DNA from: Halobacillus massiliensis
Lineage (GTDB): Bacteria > Bacillota > Bacilli > Bacillales > Halobacillaceae
Assembly (NCBI RefSeq): GCF_900166625.1
Contig: NZ_LT800499.1
Span: 3,181,676 to 3,245,675, forward strand
Length of the DNA stretch: 64,000 nucleotides
Reading direction: 5' to 3'
Under the pieces are notes generated by a model. The model was not told the origin of the DNA. It worked only from the letters and a program-made list of their open reading frames with translations, and did not search any database. Positions 18,399-27,344 of this stretch are shown here, piece after piece; the stretch's first letter is position 1; each line of letters starts with the position of its first letter. The position numbers and the translations under genes are program-made.

Positions 18399-19408
18399 GA
18401 GAAGAGAAAACACTCCAAGTCCGAAACTTAAAAAAGCATTTTTATCTTGGAAAAGGTAAAACATTAAAAGCGGTCGATGGGATCAGCTTTGATATTCATA
18501 AAGGTGAAACCTTCGGACTTGTAGGAGAATCGGGATGCGGAAAGTCTACAGCAGGAAGAACCATTCTAAATTTGTACAACCGAACAGACGGCCAAGTATT
18601 GTTTAACTCTAGAGATGTTCATTCACTCGGCGAAGAGGACAGCTTTAAATTAAAAAGACAGATGCAGATGATTTTCCAAGACCCTTATGCTTCCTTAAAT
18701 CCGCGATCGACGGTCGCAGATATTATTTCAGAACCGATGATTGTCCACAAACTCTACAAAACAGAAAAAGAAAGACTAAACCGGGTGTATGAACTTTTAG
18801 AAGAAGTCGGTCTTAATAGAGATCATGCGAACAGATATCCACATGAGTTCAGTGGGGGTCAGCGCCAGCGGATTGGAATAGCAAGAGCGCTCGCATTGGA
18901 TCCAGATTTGATTATTGCCGACGAACCTATTTCAGCCCTTGATGTTTCCGTGCAAGCCCAGGTGGTAAATCTGCTCGAACGACTGCAGGAGGAAAAAGGG
19001 TTAACGTATTTATTTATTGCCCATGACCTTTCCATGGTAAAACACATTTCTGACCGTATCGGTGTTATGTATTTAGGGCATATGGTGGAGCTGACTACAA
19101 GCGAGCAGCTTTATGATAAACCATTGCACCCCTACACTCAGGCACTTCTTTCAGCCATCCCTATTCCGGATCCTGATGTAGAAGACAGCCGCGAACAAGT
19201 CATTATTGAAGGTGAACTCCCAAGCCCGATTGATCCTCCAAGCGGATGTGTTTTTCGAACACGCTGCCCATTTGCGATGAAAGCCTGCGCGGAATTCACA
19301 CCGGTATGGCAGGAAGTTGAAAAAGATCATTTTGCAGCCTGTCACTTATATAACGAGGAGATAAAAGATAAATCCCCTGTGGGGGGCCGCACGGAAGCGG
19401 GTGTATAA
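18395..19408 (+). CDS. ykfD: Dipeptide ABC transporter ATPase YkfD
   Basis: A 337-aa second ATPase of the importer (DppF/OppF type): Walker A GESGCGKS, signature 'SGGQRQR', Walker B 'LIIADEP', H-loop 'IAHDLS', and the C-terminal cysteine cluster (CVFRTRCPFAMKAC). The ATG at 18395 overlaps the ykfC stop and has CGGAGGA upstream. It completes the heterodimer with DppD and is the last gene of the operon. Confidence 0.95.
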   Translation: MREEKTLQVRNLKKHFYLGKGKTLKAVDGISFDIHKGETFGLVGESGCGKSTAGRTILNLYNRTDGQVLFNSRDVHSLGEEDSFKLKRQMQMIFQDPYASLNPRSTVADIISEPMIVHKLYKTEKERLNRVYELLEEVGLNRDHANRYPHEFSGGQRQRIGIARALALDPDLIIADEPISALDVSVQAQVVNLLERLQEEKGLTYLFIAHDLSMVKHISDRIGVMYLGHMVELTTSEQLYDKPLHPYTQALLSAIPIPDPDVEDSREQVIIEGELPSPIDPPSGCVFRTRCPFAMKACAEFTPVWQEVEKDHFAACHLYNEEIKDKSPVGGRTEAGV

Positions 19409-19448
19409 AAAAAGGTATCAGGCAGTGTCGGCCTGGTACCTTTTTTAT
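19405..19448. terminator. Bidirectional terminator between ykfD and the BASS transporter
   Basis: A stem AAAAAAGGTA-CAGGC pairs with GCCTG-TACCTTTTTT, with A and T runs on both sides. It serves both convergent genes, and the minus-strand gene's stop lies in its right arm. Confidence 0.9.
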
Positions 19449-20410
19449 CCTGCACTTCTACTCTCTTTCTTTCCTGCTCTGTCCCTTTTACTCAATAAGC
19501 TCCCCGTCAATGAAGCTAACACCTGCTGAAACAGCATACCAACGATAACAGGGACGGCTGCAGGAGGAGGAAAATAGGTAATCGCAATAACAGCGCCCCC
19601 ACTAATGTTTCTCATACCGCTGTTAAAAGTAAGGGAAATATTACTCGCCCGGTCAAGTCCGCTCAGCTTACCAGACAAATAACCAATATAGTAAGCAAGG
19701 ACGGCAAGAAAAAATACAGTTAATGCAACTAAGAGAAGTTTTACATCAATATTTTTTAAATAAGGAGCGACAGCTGAACTGTTTATTGCAACAACAGTAC
19801 CGATCCCAATTTTAGTAAACGGAGCTAAGTTAGCTTCAAGCTTTCTCGTTTTCCGAGGATTCATCCACTGATTTACACACATTCCCAGGATTGAGGGAAT
19901 GACAATCATCCAGAGGAGCCCTGCCATAATATCAACCGGACTCATTTCGATACGATTTCCCACAAGAACTTGCAGGACAAGTGGAACGATAAACGGAGCC
20001 AGCAGAGTGTCGATCAAAATAATTGAGAGAGTCAGCACTACATTTCCCTTATAGATGGCTACCCATATTAAACTCGTAATCCCAGTCGGTATAACAAAGG
20101 ATAGGACAAGACCTATTGTTGTCATCTCATCTCCGGGAAAAAGAATCTTTCCTGCACCTAATGCGATCAGAGGCATAATCAAATGAAGGACGACTAGACA
20201 TATGATCAGAGATAAGGGATGGCGCATGACGTTTCTTAAGTCATGAAAATTTGAGCCGAGGCTTCCGGAAAAAGTCATAAATGCAAAAATCCACGGAACG
20301 AGAAATACATATATACTCAGCCAGTCATTCAGCAACACTCCGATGACGACAGCAGCGGGTGTAATATAGGGCATGATTTTTTGCAAATATAAATTCACAG
20401 CGCTAAGCAT
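19445..20410 (-). CDS. BASS-family (bile acid:sodium symporter-like) transporter
   Basis: A 321-aa membrane protein with about ten TMs in the BASS/arsenite-carrier fold. It has a 'FMTFSGSLG' helix near residue 45 and the C-terminal 'LTFNSGMRN' discontinuous-helix motif that binds sodium in this family. The ATG at 20410 is preferred (GAGAGGAAG 8-11 nt upstream) over a TTG 6 nt earlier. It stands next to the pectin genes, so an organic-acid substrate (for example a uronate derivative) is possible but only inferred. B. subtilis YocS is a relative. Confidence 0.82.
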   Translation of the reverse strand: MLSAVNLYLQKIMPYITPAAVVIGVLLNDWLSIYVFLVPWIFAFMTFSGSLGSNFHDLRNVMRHPLSLIICLVVLHLIMPLIALGAGKILFPGDEMTTIGLVLSFVIPTGITSLIWVAIYKGNVVLTLSIILIDTLLAPFIVPLVLQVLVGNRIEMSPVDIMAGLLWMIVIPSILGMCVNQWMNPRKTRKLEANLAPFTKIGIGTVVAINSSAVAPYLKNIDVKLLLVALTVFFLAVLAYYIGYLSGKLSGLDRASNISLTFNSGMRNISGGAVIAITYFPPPAAVPVIVGMLFQQVLASLTGSLLSKRDRAGKKESRSAG

Positions 20411-20501
20411 ATACAAAACTTCCTCTCAATCTGTTCGTAGGGAATATCTAGTAATTATAACTCAAATTCCAGAACGTGTACCTATAGAAATGCCTGAATC
20501 A

Positions 20502-21452
20502 CTAAGTGAGTCGGGTCTTGAGCCAATTTAGCGACCTTCGTCCGCTTACTTCATGCTCCCCTTCAAATAAATCCAATGTTAAGCGTCCAGCCGCCTTTCT
20601 GCTGTTATATGCCTCTTTTAAACTTGCATAAGCTTTTTCCGCCTCCGCGGCTGGAAAAGTAGAGTCTTTCCGGCCGGATTCTATAAACAACGGCCGGGGA
20701 GCTATTAATTTTAGTAAGTCAGGCAGCTCGCCCAGTCGCAGCAGCCCTGGAATATAATTATCGATGCAGTGATTCGAGGCTAAAATACTCCCATGAAAGG
20801 TGCCGGCAAATCCACTCAGCACAACTGCTTCCAGTCGTTTATCTAAAATTGCCAGCAGAGCGGCGATCCATCCGCCACCTGAAAAACCCATAACACCAAC
20901 TTTTCCCGACTCTTCTTTTTTTATAAAATCTAAAACCCGCTTCATCTCAAATACTCTTAATCCTGCTAATGTTTTTCCTGTCATTAATAAATGGACAGCT
21001 AACGAATAACAGGAATTTAAATTTCCTTCTTCGATATCCTTTGTGAGTCTTCTATCTCCAAAACCAATAAGCTGAGGAACATAAACCGTAAGTCCGAGTT
21101 CGGCTAATTGTACCGCAAAATGATTATGGAGGCCTTTATAATCTTTATCAGTAAGCTCTCTGTTTCCGCTGCCGTGACCGTGGATGGCAAGGACACTTCC
21201 AGATATTTTTCCGCTCGGTCTCAGGACGTCAACAGGAACTTTGAGATTGTCAGTTGATTGAATAACATACCTTTCTTTCGAGTAACGGGTGAAAACTTCT
21301 GTTGACTGCTTTTCTTTTTTTACAACAAGCTGGTTTTCTGGAAATTCACCAAGCAGGGAAGACAGTTTTCTTTTCATCTCTGTTCTTGATTCGAATTCGC
21401 CTTCCAGAGTTCCTTTATATAACTCTTCCAAGAAATGATCTGTACGATTCAT
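20502..21452 (-). CDS. Alpha/beta hydrolase, possible pectin or acetyl esterase
   Basis: A 316-aa alpha/beta-hydrolase of the dienelactone hydrolase/acetyl-esterase type. The nucleophile elbow is GFSGGG, the acid Asp is in 'ESGRKDSTFP' and the His in 'FEGEHEV'. The oxyanion region is 'AIHGHGSGN'. There is no signal peptide, so it is cytosolic. The ATG at 21452 has GGAGGAG 7 nt upstream; the alternative 18 nt earlier would put the start inside that site. Neighbours (kduD, acetylesterase, regulator) suggest deacylation of imported pectin oligomers; this is inference. Confidence 0.78.
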   Translation of the reverse strand: MNRTDHFLEELYKGTLEGEFESRTEMKRKLSSLLGEFPENQLVVKKEKQSTEVFTRYSKERYVIQSTDNLKVPVDVLRPSGKISGSVLAIHGHGSGNRELTDKDYKGLHNHFAVQLAELGLTVYVPQLIGFGDRRLTKDIEEGNLNSCYSLAVHLLMTGKTLAGLRVFEMKRVLDFIKKEESGKVGVMGFSGGGWIAALLAILDKRLEAVVLSGFAGTFHGSILASNHCIDNYIPGLLRLGELPDLLKLIAPRPLFIESGRKDSTFPAAEAEKAYASLKEAYNSRKAAGRLTLDLFEGEHEVSGRRSLNWLKTRLT

Positions 21453-21470
21453 ATTGAAACTCTCCTCCAT

Positions 21471-21773
21471 TAAAAAAAGCCGGTATTAACCGGATTTTTA
21501 AAAGCTCTTCTGAGTAAAATTCATTAAAAGCGGGGCTGAAGACCGTTCCGTTTACCTTGATATAGAAAAACGGGTCTGGAGAAAGACTCTCTTTCCATGA
21601 GCGAACGGTGAGCTTCCCATTTTAGTCTCGCCGTTTCCCCAGGCCCTTTATTAATATGAGTCTAAACGGCACATTGTTGTAAGAGGAGAGTTTTCCATTA
21701 AAACAGTAAACTGCTCTACAGCATTCCGTTTACCCAATCAACGGTAAAGAGGCTGGAAAATGGTTGAAGAAAA
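21471..21773. ncRNA. Structured intergenic element, copy A
   Basis: This 300-bp gap has no gene. Positions 21545-21640 hold paired segments: GTTCCGTTT with AAAAACGGG, GAAAGA with TCTTTC, GGTGAG with CTCGCC, and GGGTCTGG with CCAGGCCC. Wobble pairs fit a plus-strand RNA, although both flanking genes are on the minus strand. The same ordered blocks recur at 48036-48130. The 11-mer TTCCGTTTACC also repeats at 21724. Function unknown. Confidence 0.5.
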
Positions 21774-22529
21774 TTAAGAGCTCATCCACCCGCCGTCAAC
21801 ATTTAAAATATGTCCGTTCACATAATTAGAGGCATCGGATGCAAGAAACACAGCCGCTCCCTTCAAATCTTCCGGTGTCCCCCATCTCCCTTGAGGGATT
21901 CGTGAGGTAATATAGGCGTTCCGATCTTCATCTTCACGTATCGGCGCGGTGTTGTCTGTTGCCATATACCCGGGTGCTATTGCATTTACGTATACTCCGC
22001 GGCTGGACCATTCATTAGCGAATGATTTAGTAAGGCCAGCGACAGCGTGCTTGCTGGCAGTATATGCAGGTACTTTTAAACCTCCCTGGTAGGAAAGCAT
22101 GGAGGCGATATTAATTATTTTTCCTGAACCATTTTCAAGCATATGTCTGCCAATTTCTCTTGTCAGCTGAAAGACAGCATGCTGGTTCACATCAATTACA
22201 TTAAACCAGTCTTCATCGGAAAAGTTTTCAGCTTCTGAACGGCGGATAATCCCCGCGTTGTTAACTAAAATATCGACTTGGCCTGTTTTGCCAACTGCAT
22301 CTGCTGCAAGCTGTGCTGCCGCTCCATCATTAGATAGATCTGTAATCACTTCATAAAAAGTGCCGCCGGCTGCTTCTACTTTTTTCTTAGTATCGGTTAG
22401 GTCCCTTGTCCCGACGCCGATAACTGCTGCGCCAAACTCTGCTAAACCAACGGCTATCCCCTGGCCCAGTCCTCTGCTTGCGCCTGTTACAAGCGCCGTT
22501 TTTCCATTTAAAGAAAATAATGAATTCAT
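21774..22529 (-). CDS. kduD: 2-deoxy-D-gluconate 3-dehydrogenase / KduD
   Basis: A 251-aa short-chain dehydrogenase with the NAD(P) motif TGASRGLG, 'NNAGI', catalytic Ser in 'NIASML' and YTASK. Sequence and length match KduD, which reduces 2,5-diketo-3-deoxygluconate to 2-keto-3-deoxygluconate in breakdown of unsaturated uronates. The ATG has GGGGAGG upstream. The promoter (TTGACA, 17 bp, TACAAT at 22618-22595, minus strand) is overlapped by a 28-bp palindrome, so control by the divergent LacI-type regulator is likely. Confidence 0.93.
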   Translation of the reverse strand: MNSLFSLNGKTALVTGASRGLGQGIAVGLAEFGAAVIGVGTRDLTDTKKKVEAAGGTFYEVITDLSNDGAAAQLAADAVGKTGQVDILVNNAGIIRRSEAENFSDEDWFNVIDVNQHAVFQLTREIGRHMLENGSGKIINIASMLSYQGGLKVPAYTASKHAVAGLTKSFANEWSSRGVYVNAIAPGYMATDNTAPIREDEDRNAYITSRIPQGRWGTPEDLKGAAVFLASDASNYVNGHILNVDGGWMSS

Positions 22530-22571
22530 AGATGTTACGCCTCCCCATTCCTTAAAATAATATTGATTTGC

Positions 22572-22599
22572 ACAATAATAACAACGTTGTTATTATTGT
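22572..22599. promoter_or_regulatory. LacI-type operator at kduD (28-bp perfect palindrome)
   Basis: A perfect palindrome of 28 bp with core AACAACGTTGTT. It overlaps the -10 and start site of the kduD promoter. The same core occurs twice at uxaB (46220-46245, 46282-46297). The LacI-family gene starts 100 bp to the right. The pairing of regulator and site is inference with strong context. Confidence 0.88.
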
Positions 22600-22623
22600 A
22601 AATGTAAAGTAGTCCTTTGTCAA
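22595..22623 (-). promoter_or_regulatory. Sigma-A promoter of kduD
   Basis: -35 TTGACA (22618-22623), a 17-bp spacer and -10 TACAAT (22595-22600), read on the minus strand. The operator palindrome covers the -10 downstream half. Confidence 0.8.
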
Positions 22624-22642
22624 TTGCAGCATAGCCGCTGCA

Positions 22643-22671
22643 TTGTCACTCGTCTATAGGTTCATTATAAT
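22643..22671 (+). promoter_or_regulatory. Sigma-A promoter of the LacI regulator gene
   Basis: -35 TTGTCA (22643-22648), a 17-bp spacer and -10 TATAAT (22666-22671). It is divergent from the kduD promoter. A short inverted repeat (TGCAGC, GCTGCA) at 22625-22642 lies just upstream. Confidence 0.75.
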
Positions 22672-22698
22672 AATAGTATAAAAGGAGGGCTGCCGATT

Positions 22699-23697
22699 AT
22701 GGGAGTCACTATTAAAGATATAGCCAAAAGTGCCGGGGTCAGTTATTCTACCGTATCTAAAGCTTTAAGAGACAGTCCGCTCGTAAAAGAGCCGACAAAA
22801 AAGAAAATATTAGAGATTGCAAATCAGCTCGGCTACCGGCCGAACGCTGCAGCAAGGAGCCTTGTTTCCAAGCGGTCTCATACCATTGGAGTGGTCTGGC
22901 CGACCATTGAACGAGTCACACATTCAGCTCTCATTACCGGTTTGAACAAACAGCTTGAAAAACATTCATATACTACTCTGATTTCCATTAATGAAATGAA
23001 ATCAGCGATTGATACATTTAACAGGTATCAGGTAGATGCCATCGTAGCCTTTGATGAGAAAAACAGTACCAGTGATGTAAGCGGGTCTACAGTACCGATT
23101 GTGACTTACGGGATTGCCGGACGTTCTTCTTTCCCGACCGTAGATGTGCAGCGCAAACAGGCGATTATGAAAGCCGTTAATTATCTGCTGTCAATGGGAC
23201 ATCAGAAGATTTCCTACATCGGAGATTTGGAGGACGATCACCTGCAAAAAGAAAAAGTTAATGGATTTATAGAAGCGATTCAAAAAGCGGAAGATCCCTC
23301 GGCTTGTCCGGTTATCTCCGTCTCTGATCTTGAACAGTACAACGGGTATATGGCTATGAGAAAGCTGTTGGAGCATCCAAACCGTCCTACAGCGATAATT
23401 AGCGGAAGCCATGATTTATCACACGGCTGTATGCAGGCCATTAAAGAACATAGTTTAACCGTTCCTAATGACTTTTCCTTAATCAGCTATGATAACATTC
23501 CGGCAACTGAGGCCTTTGAGGTTCCGCTTTCCACTACAGGGGTCCCTCTTGAAATCATTACGGAACAACTGGCAGCAGCCTTGATCGCTCTTATACAGGA
23601 AGAAGACATACAAGAAGCGATTTATTTAAAGCCTGAGTTAAATATTACACCTTCCTGCAGGCAGCTAAATGAGGGGGCAGTTAATGAAGAAGACTAA
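22699..23697 (+). CDS. LacI-family transcriptional regulator (KdgR-like)
   Basis: A 332-aa repressor. The N-terminal HTH and hinge helix are at residues 3-58 (VTIKDIAKSAGVSYSTVSKALRD and RPNAAARSL), followed by a periplasmic-binding-like effector domain. It is divergent from kduD and followed by the acetylesterase. Perfect palindromes typical of LacI sites lie at kduD and uxaB, which supports a role as uronate-responsive repressor, analogous to B. subtilis KdgR. The effector (for example 2-keto-3-deoxygluconate) is inferred. RBS AAGGAGGG. Confidence 0.88.
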   Translation: MGVTIKDIAKSAGVSYSTVSKALRDSPLVKEPTKKKILEIANQLGYRPNAAARSLVSKRSHTIGVVWPTIERVTHSALITGLNKQLEKHSYTTLISINEMKSAIDTFNRYQVDAIVAFDEKNSTSDVSGSTVPIVTYGIAGRSSFPTVDVQRKQAIMKAVNYLLSMGHQKISYIGDLEDDHLQKEKVNGFIEAIQKAEDPSACPVISVSDLEQYNGYMAMRKLLEHPNRPTAIISGSHDLSHGCMQAIKEHSLTVPNDFSLISYDNIPATEAFEVPLSTTGVPLEIITEQLAAALIALIQEEDIQEAIYLKPELNITPSCRQLNEGAVNEED

Positions 23698-24364
23698 TTT
23701 ATTTCTCGCCGGCGATTCTACAATGGCGGACTATCCTGAGTCACAGTTCCCGCAAATGGGGTGGGGACAGAAGCTCTCTCTTTTCTTAAAAAAAGAAGCG
23801 GTTGTCTGCAATAAAGCAGCAAATGGCAGAAGTTCAAAAAGCTTTATCCATGAAGGAAGACTGCAGGGTATTATAAATGAGATATGTGAAGGTGATTTTC
23901 TGCTGATCCAGTTTGGTCATAATGACAGCAAGCCGGAAGAAGAAAGACGGACTGACCCTTTTTCATCTTATAAAAACTTTTTAGCTCAGTATGTGAAGGC
24001 TGCCAGAGAAAAAGGAGCCCTTCCCCTCCTGTTCACTTCTATTCAGAGGCGTAATTTTAATAAAACAAGCCGTTTGATGGAAACTCATGGAAATTATCCA
24101 GAAGCAATGAGACAGCTCGCTTCTGAAATGAATGTACCGCTTATTGACCTCACTAAAAGAACGGAGGAATATATAAACGTGTTGGGAGTCGATGGCTCAA
24201 AGTCTCTCTTTATGCATCTAGCTCCCAGCAAATTCAGCAATTTTCCAAATGGCGTTCAGGATGATACTCACCTAAATGAAGAAGGAGCGAAGATTGTTGC
24301 ACGGCTTGCAGCCCGTGAATTATCGGTCCTTCCCCATCCGATAGCTGATTACATAAACCTTTAA
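23684..24364 (+). CDS. Rhamnogalacturonan acetylesterase (SGNH, YesT/YesY-like)
   Basis: A 226-aa SGNH hydrolase. Block I is 'LFLAGDSTMADYP', block II the Gly region 'WGQKL', block III 'FGHND' and block V 'DDTHLNEEGA' with Asp and His. This is the layout of rhamnogalacturonan acetylesterases. No signal peptide is seen, so it probably works on imported oligomers. It overlaps the regulator gene by 14 nt (ATG at 23684, site GAGGGGG) and is cotranscribed with it. Its stop overlaps the stop of the convergent transporter gene by 4 nt. Confidence 0.9.
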   Translation: MKKTNLFLAGDSTMADYPESQFPQMGWGQKLSLFLKKEAVVCNKAANGRSSKSFIHEGRLQGIINEICEGDFLLIQFGHNDSKPEEERRTDPFSSYKNFLAQYVKAAREKGALPLLFTSIQRRNFNKTSRLMETHGNYPEAMRQLASEMNVPLIDLTKRTEEYINVLGVDGSKSLFMHLAPSKFSNFPNGVQDDTHLNEEGAKIVARLAARELSVLPHPIADYINL

Positions 24365-25281
24365 AATAACTGCTGGGCTGCAAAAATTGTGAGTGTAACG
24401 GTAACCATACTAAAGATGGTAGAGGATAAAACAATTTGCGCTGCCAGTTCCGGCTCGTTATTATATTCCTGTGAAATGATCGCACTATTCACAGAGCTTG
24501 GCATTCCTGAGGAAATGAGCAGAGCCTGGGCAAGAATCCCATCGTAACCGAGCAGAATAATTAGGGAATAGGCGATAACAGGACCAAGAGCAAGACGGAT
24601 CATTAAACTTATATAGACGACGAGCAGTTTAAGCTTAAAGGTCAGCTGAGCAACCTGGGCGCCAAGTGTCAGCAGTGCGATCCCAATCATAGCATTAGCA
24701 ATATACTCCCCGGGTTTAATCAGAAACCCGGGGATTTGTACATTTCCGATATTGAGCAGGACACCAGCGGCCATCGCATAAATTGCAGGCATTTTAAACA
24801 ATCCGATAAGTGCCCTTAGTTTTCCTTCTTCCACCGATCTTAATGAAAAGATCCCAAACGTATAAGATAGGACATTTTGAAAAGTCATAACAATAACCTG
24901 TATTGTGGCTGCAAAAGGATCTTGTTTAAACGCCAGATCATTTACTGGTACCCCGTAATTCCCCGAATTGTAAAGAAGAACACTGTTCGTAAATACTCCT
25001 CTGACACTTTTCTTATATTTTCCAACCTTGCCGACGATCTGTACAACTATAAGCAAACTGAATATAAATAAGCTGAAAAAAAGAAAGATCTGTCCCAGCA
25101 AATCGATTGAAAAAGAAGATTCGTATAAGTTAACGAGGACAAACCCCGGACTTAAAAAATAAATATTTAACTTTGCCAATGTGTACAAATCGAGCGAAAA
25201 TTTCAAATGCATCCAGGAACCTAGACCTATAAGAATAAACACGGGAACGATGATATTTAAAAATATAAAAACGATTTCCAT
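24361..25281 (-). CDS. AEC-family transporter (auxin efflux carrier type)
   Basis: A 306-aa membrane protein with about ten TMs in two inverted halves. Typical AEC signs are 'NSGNYGVPV' in the first half and 'SSGMPSSVNSAIIS' in the second. B. subtilis YwkB and malonate/malate carriers belong here. It is convergent with the acetylesterase, stop codons overlapping and no hairpin between. The location suggests export or import of an acid from pectin breakdown, but the substrate is unknown. RBS AGGAGTG. Confidence 0.85.
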   Translation of the reverse strand: MEIVFIFLNIIVPVFILIGLGSWMHLKFSLDLYTLAKLNIYFLSPGFVLVNLYESSFSIDLLGQIFLFFSLFIFSLLIVVQIVGKVGKYKKSVRGVFTNSVLLYNSGNYGVPVNDLAFKQDPFAATIQVIVMTFQNVLSYTFGIFSLRSVEEGKLRALIGLFKMPAIYAMAAGVLLNIGNVQIPGFLIKPGEYIANAMIGIALLTLGAQVAQLTFKLKLLVVYISLMIRLALGPVIAYSLIILLGYDGILAQALLISSGMPSSVNSAIISQEYNNEPELAAQIVLSSTIFSMVTVTLTIFAAQQLF

Positions 25282-25317
25282 AAGCTGTCACTCCTGAATC
25301 CATTTCGCCCGACGATT

Positions 25318-25343
25318 GGAAAAAGCGGCCCTTATTGGACCGC
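25318..25343 (-). terminator. Terminator of the YesOPQ-GH105 operon
   Basis: An 8-bp stem AGCGGTCC with GGGCCGCT around a 5-nt loop, then T5 on the minus strand, 10 nt after the DUF624 gene. Confidence 0.85.
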
Positions 25344-25352
25344 TGATTCTCA

Positions 25353-25988
25353 CTATGCTGCATTGCTCTCCAGCTTAATTTCTTCAATCGTTTCAAAACA
25401 TTTTAAGCCGATCCACATGTTTAAATGGGCGAATATAGTAAATCCAAACAGCGGAATGAAGCCTGGAAATGAAATAAAGAAATAATAGGTGGATAAACTG
25501 GTTACGATCATTAATATAAGATTACTAGGTTTTAAAAAACCGATCAAGAGTGCCTGCTTGAATATCTGCTTCAATTTTAAATTATAATGTACATAAACCG
25601 GCAGAAAGTAAGTGAGCAAAATAATAAAGGTAAGACATGCTGCCATCAAAACATAAGTCAAGAAAACATAAATCGTCCCTTCCATCTGGCGGAAAAAATG
25701 AAGATCATAAAAGCACAGCCAGCCAATGACGGTAAGAATCAACGCAGCCCCATTGGCCCGAAAAAATTCCTGACGATAGGCAGAAAAGAAGGTTCTCGTC
25801 AGGGGGACGTTATCATCACCCATTACCTGCTTTCTAGTAACGGTGTACATTGCCACAGTACTTGGCGCAATACCCAGCACTATGCCGCCCATTAATGTAC
25901 CTGCTATCCATAAGAGGTTGAGGAGGGCAAAATGAGTCACCCAATTACAAAAAGCCAGCACTCCCGTTAACAAACGACCACCCAACAT
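25353..25988 (-). CDS. yesL: DUF624 membrane protein (YesL-like)
   Basis: A 211-aa membrane protein with about five TMs and the DUF624 pattern ('NLLWIAGTLMGGIVLGIAPST', 'FFSAYRQEFF'). YesL and its relatives almost always accompany sugar ABC operons in Bacillus, including the rhamnogalacturonan cluster, but their function is not established. It is the last gene of the operon starting at 31710. RBS AAGGAGG. Confidence 0.85.
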   Translation of the reverse strand: MLGGRLLTGVLAFCNWVTHFALLNLLWIAGTLMGGIVLGIAPSTVAMYTVTRKQVMGDDNVPLTRTFFSAYRQEFFRANGAALILTVIGWLCFYDLHFFRQMEGTIYVFLTYVLMAACLTFIILLTYFLPVYVHYNLKLKQIFKQALLIGFLKPSNLILMIVTSLSTYYFFISFPGFIPLFGFTIFAHLNMWIGLKCFETIEEIKLESNAA

Positions 25989-26010
25989 TTCAAAAACCTC
26001 CTTCTAATCG

Positions 26011-27312
26011 TTAAGACATACGAGACAGCGACTGCTCCTCACTGAGCAATTCCTCGATCAGCATTGGTTTCTTTTCCTTTACAGAACGCCACACAGCTTC
26101 ACCTGTTGTAACAGCGTACGCTCCATCCTCACTGCCGGATAGAATGGAATAGCCGCGGTGTGGCGCTTCCCCTAAGAAAATATCCTCTTGAATTACAGGA
26201 TCTCCCCCACCGTGTCCGCCTTCCTGTTTCACTACATGAATCGTTTCTTTGGAACCAAACAACGGGAAGTAATCGATCGTCTGCTCTGGAACCGGGAAAG
26301 GAACACGGGACGGGGCATGATATTCCGTCGTTTCAATCCGTCCTTTGGTACCGTTAATCGTTAATCGGTATCCTTCATAAGGCAGTGAGAAATTAATCGA
26401 ATAGCTGAGCAGTGCCCCTTTTTCGTATCGGACTGTCGCCGTATACGTATCTTCAATCTCAATCTCAGAATCAAAAATACACTGATCAGGCCGGTAGTTT
26501 GTATATCCATCTTTTCGCTTTGTATCGGAATCAATATGATCATCCTTCACGATTGCACTGTTGCTTCGTGAATTCCAGCGAGTATAGTATGAGCAATCGT
26601 CCTTGACATGGCATGTCTGACAATGGCGGCCGTCCTCTTTAAGAGGATTGTGTTCGCTTTCTGGGCCGTAATAATTCAATGCTCCAAAAGCGAAAACTTC
26701 CACGGGCTTCTGGCCAAGCCACCAGTTGACAAGGTCAAAGTGATGAGAACTTTTGTGGATAGATAAGCCGCCTGAAAATTCCCTCATCCGGTTCCAACGC
26801 TGAAAATAACTGGAACCGTGATACGTATCGATATACCAGTTCAGATCGACCGATGTCACCCGGCCGATTTTACCGGAAAGGATAAGCTCCTTTATTTTCA
26901 TGTGATAGGGACTGTAGCGGTAATTGAAAGTAACCGTCACTTTTCCTTTGCTTTTTTTCTCCGCCTTCATCACTCTGCTGCTGTCGCGTGCTGTTGTCGT
27001 CATTGGCTTTTCAGTGATCACATCAATATCATTAGATAAAGCTTTTAAAATATAATCTACGTGCGTATCATCACGACTTGTTACGATTACTACATCTGGT
27101 TTCGTTTCAAGAAGCATTTTATCAAATTCATCTTCTTTGTACTCCGGCACATCTTTTACTTTAGGAAAAGACGACTTACAGACTTCAAATCTTTTAGGAT
27201 CCTTATCCAGCAGCGCCACAAGTCGACTCGTCCCTTTAAACGTCCCTATCATTGGTTTAATAAACATATCGTTGGCTCGTTTACTTACACCGCACACAGC
27301 AAATTTCTTCAT
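26011..27312 (-). CDS. yteT: Gfo/Idh/MocA oxidoreductase (YteT-like)
   Basis: A 433-aa NAD(P)-dependent oxidoreductase. N-terminal Rossmann fold (FAVCGVSKRANDM), the 'VITEKPMTT' motif with catalytic Lys, and a C-terminal alpha/beta domain with 'IHKSSHHFDLVNWW'. An unusual insert around residues 235-250 carries four Cys (CQTCHVKDDC), perhaps metal-binding; it occurs in YteT-like members. Length and place beside the GH105 gene match YteT of the B. subtilis rhamnogalacturonan cluster. The substrate is unknown. Confidence 0.85.
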   Translation of the reverse strand: MKKFAVCGVSKRANDMFIKPMIGTFKGTSRLVALLDKDPKRFEVCKSSFPKVKDVPEYKEDEFDKMLLETKPDVVIVTSRDDTHVDYILKALSNDIDVITEKPMTTTARDSSRVMKAEKKSKGKVTVTFNYRYSPYHMKIKELILSGKIGRVTSVDLNWYIDTYHGSSYFQRWNRMREFSGGLSIHKSSHHFDLVNWWLGQKPVEVFAFGALNYYGPESEHNPLKEDGRHCQTCHVKDDCSYYTRWNSRSNSAIVKDDHIDSDTKRKDGYTNYRPDQCIFDSEIEIEDTYTATVRYEKGALLSYSINFSLPYEGYRLTINGTKGRIETTEYHAPSRVPFPVPEQTIDYFPLFGSKETIHVVKQEGGHGGGDPVIQEDIFLGEAPHRGYSILSGSEDGAYAVTTGEAVWRSVKEKKPMLIEELLSEEQSLSRMS

Positions 27313-27344
27313 ATAGACAACTCCGTTTATTTATTAAGTCACTC

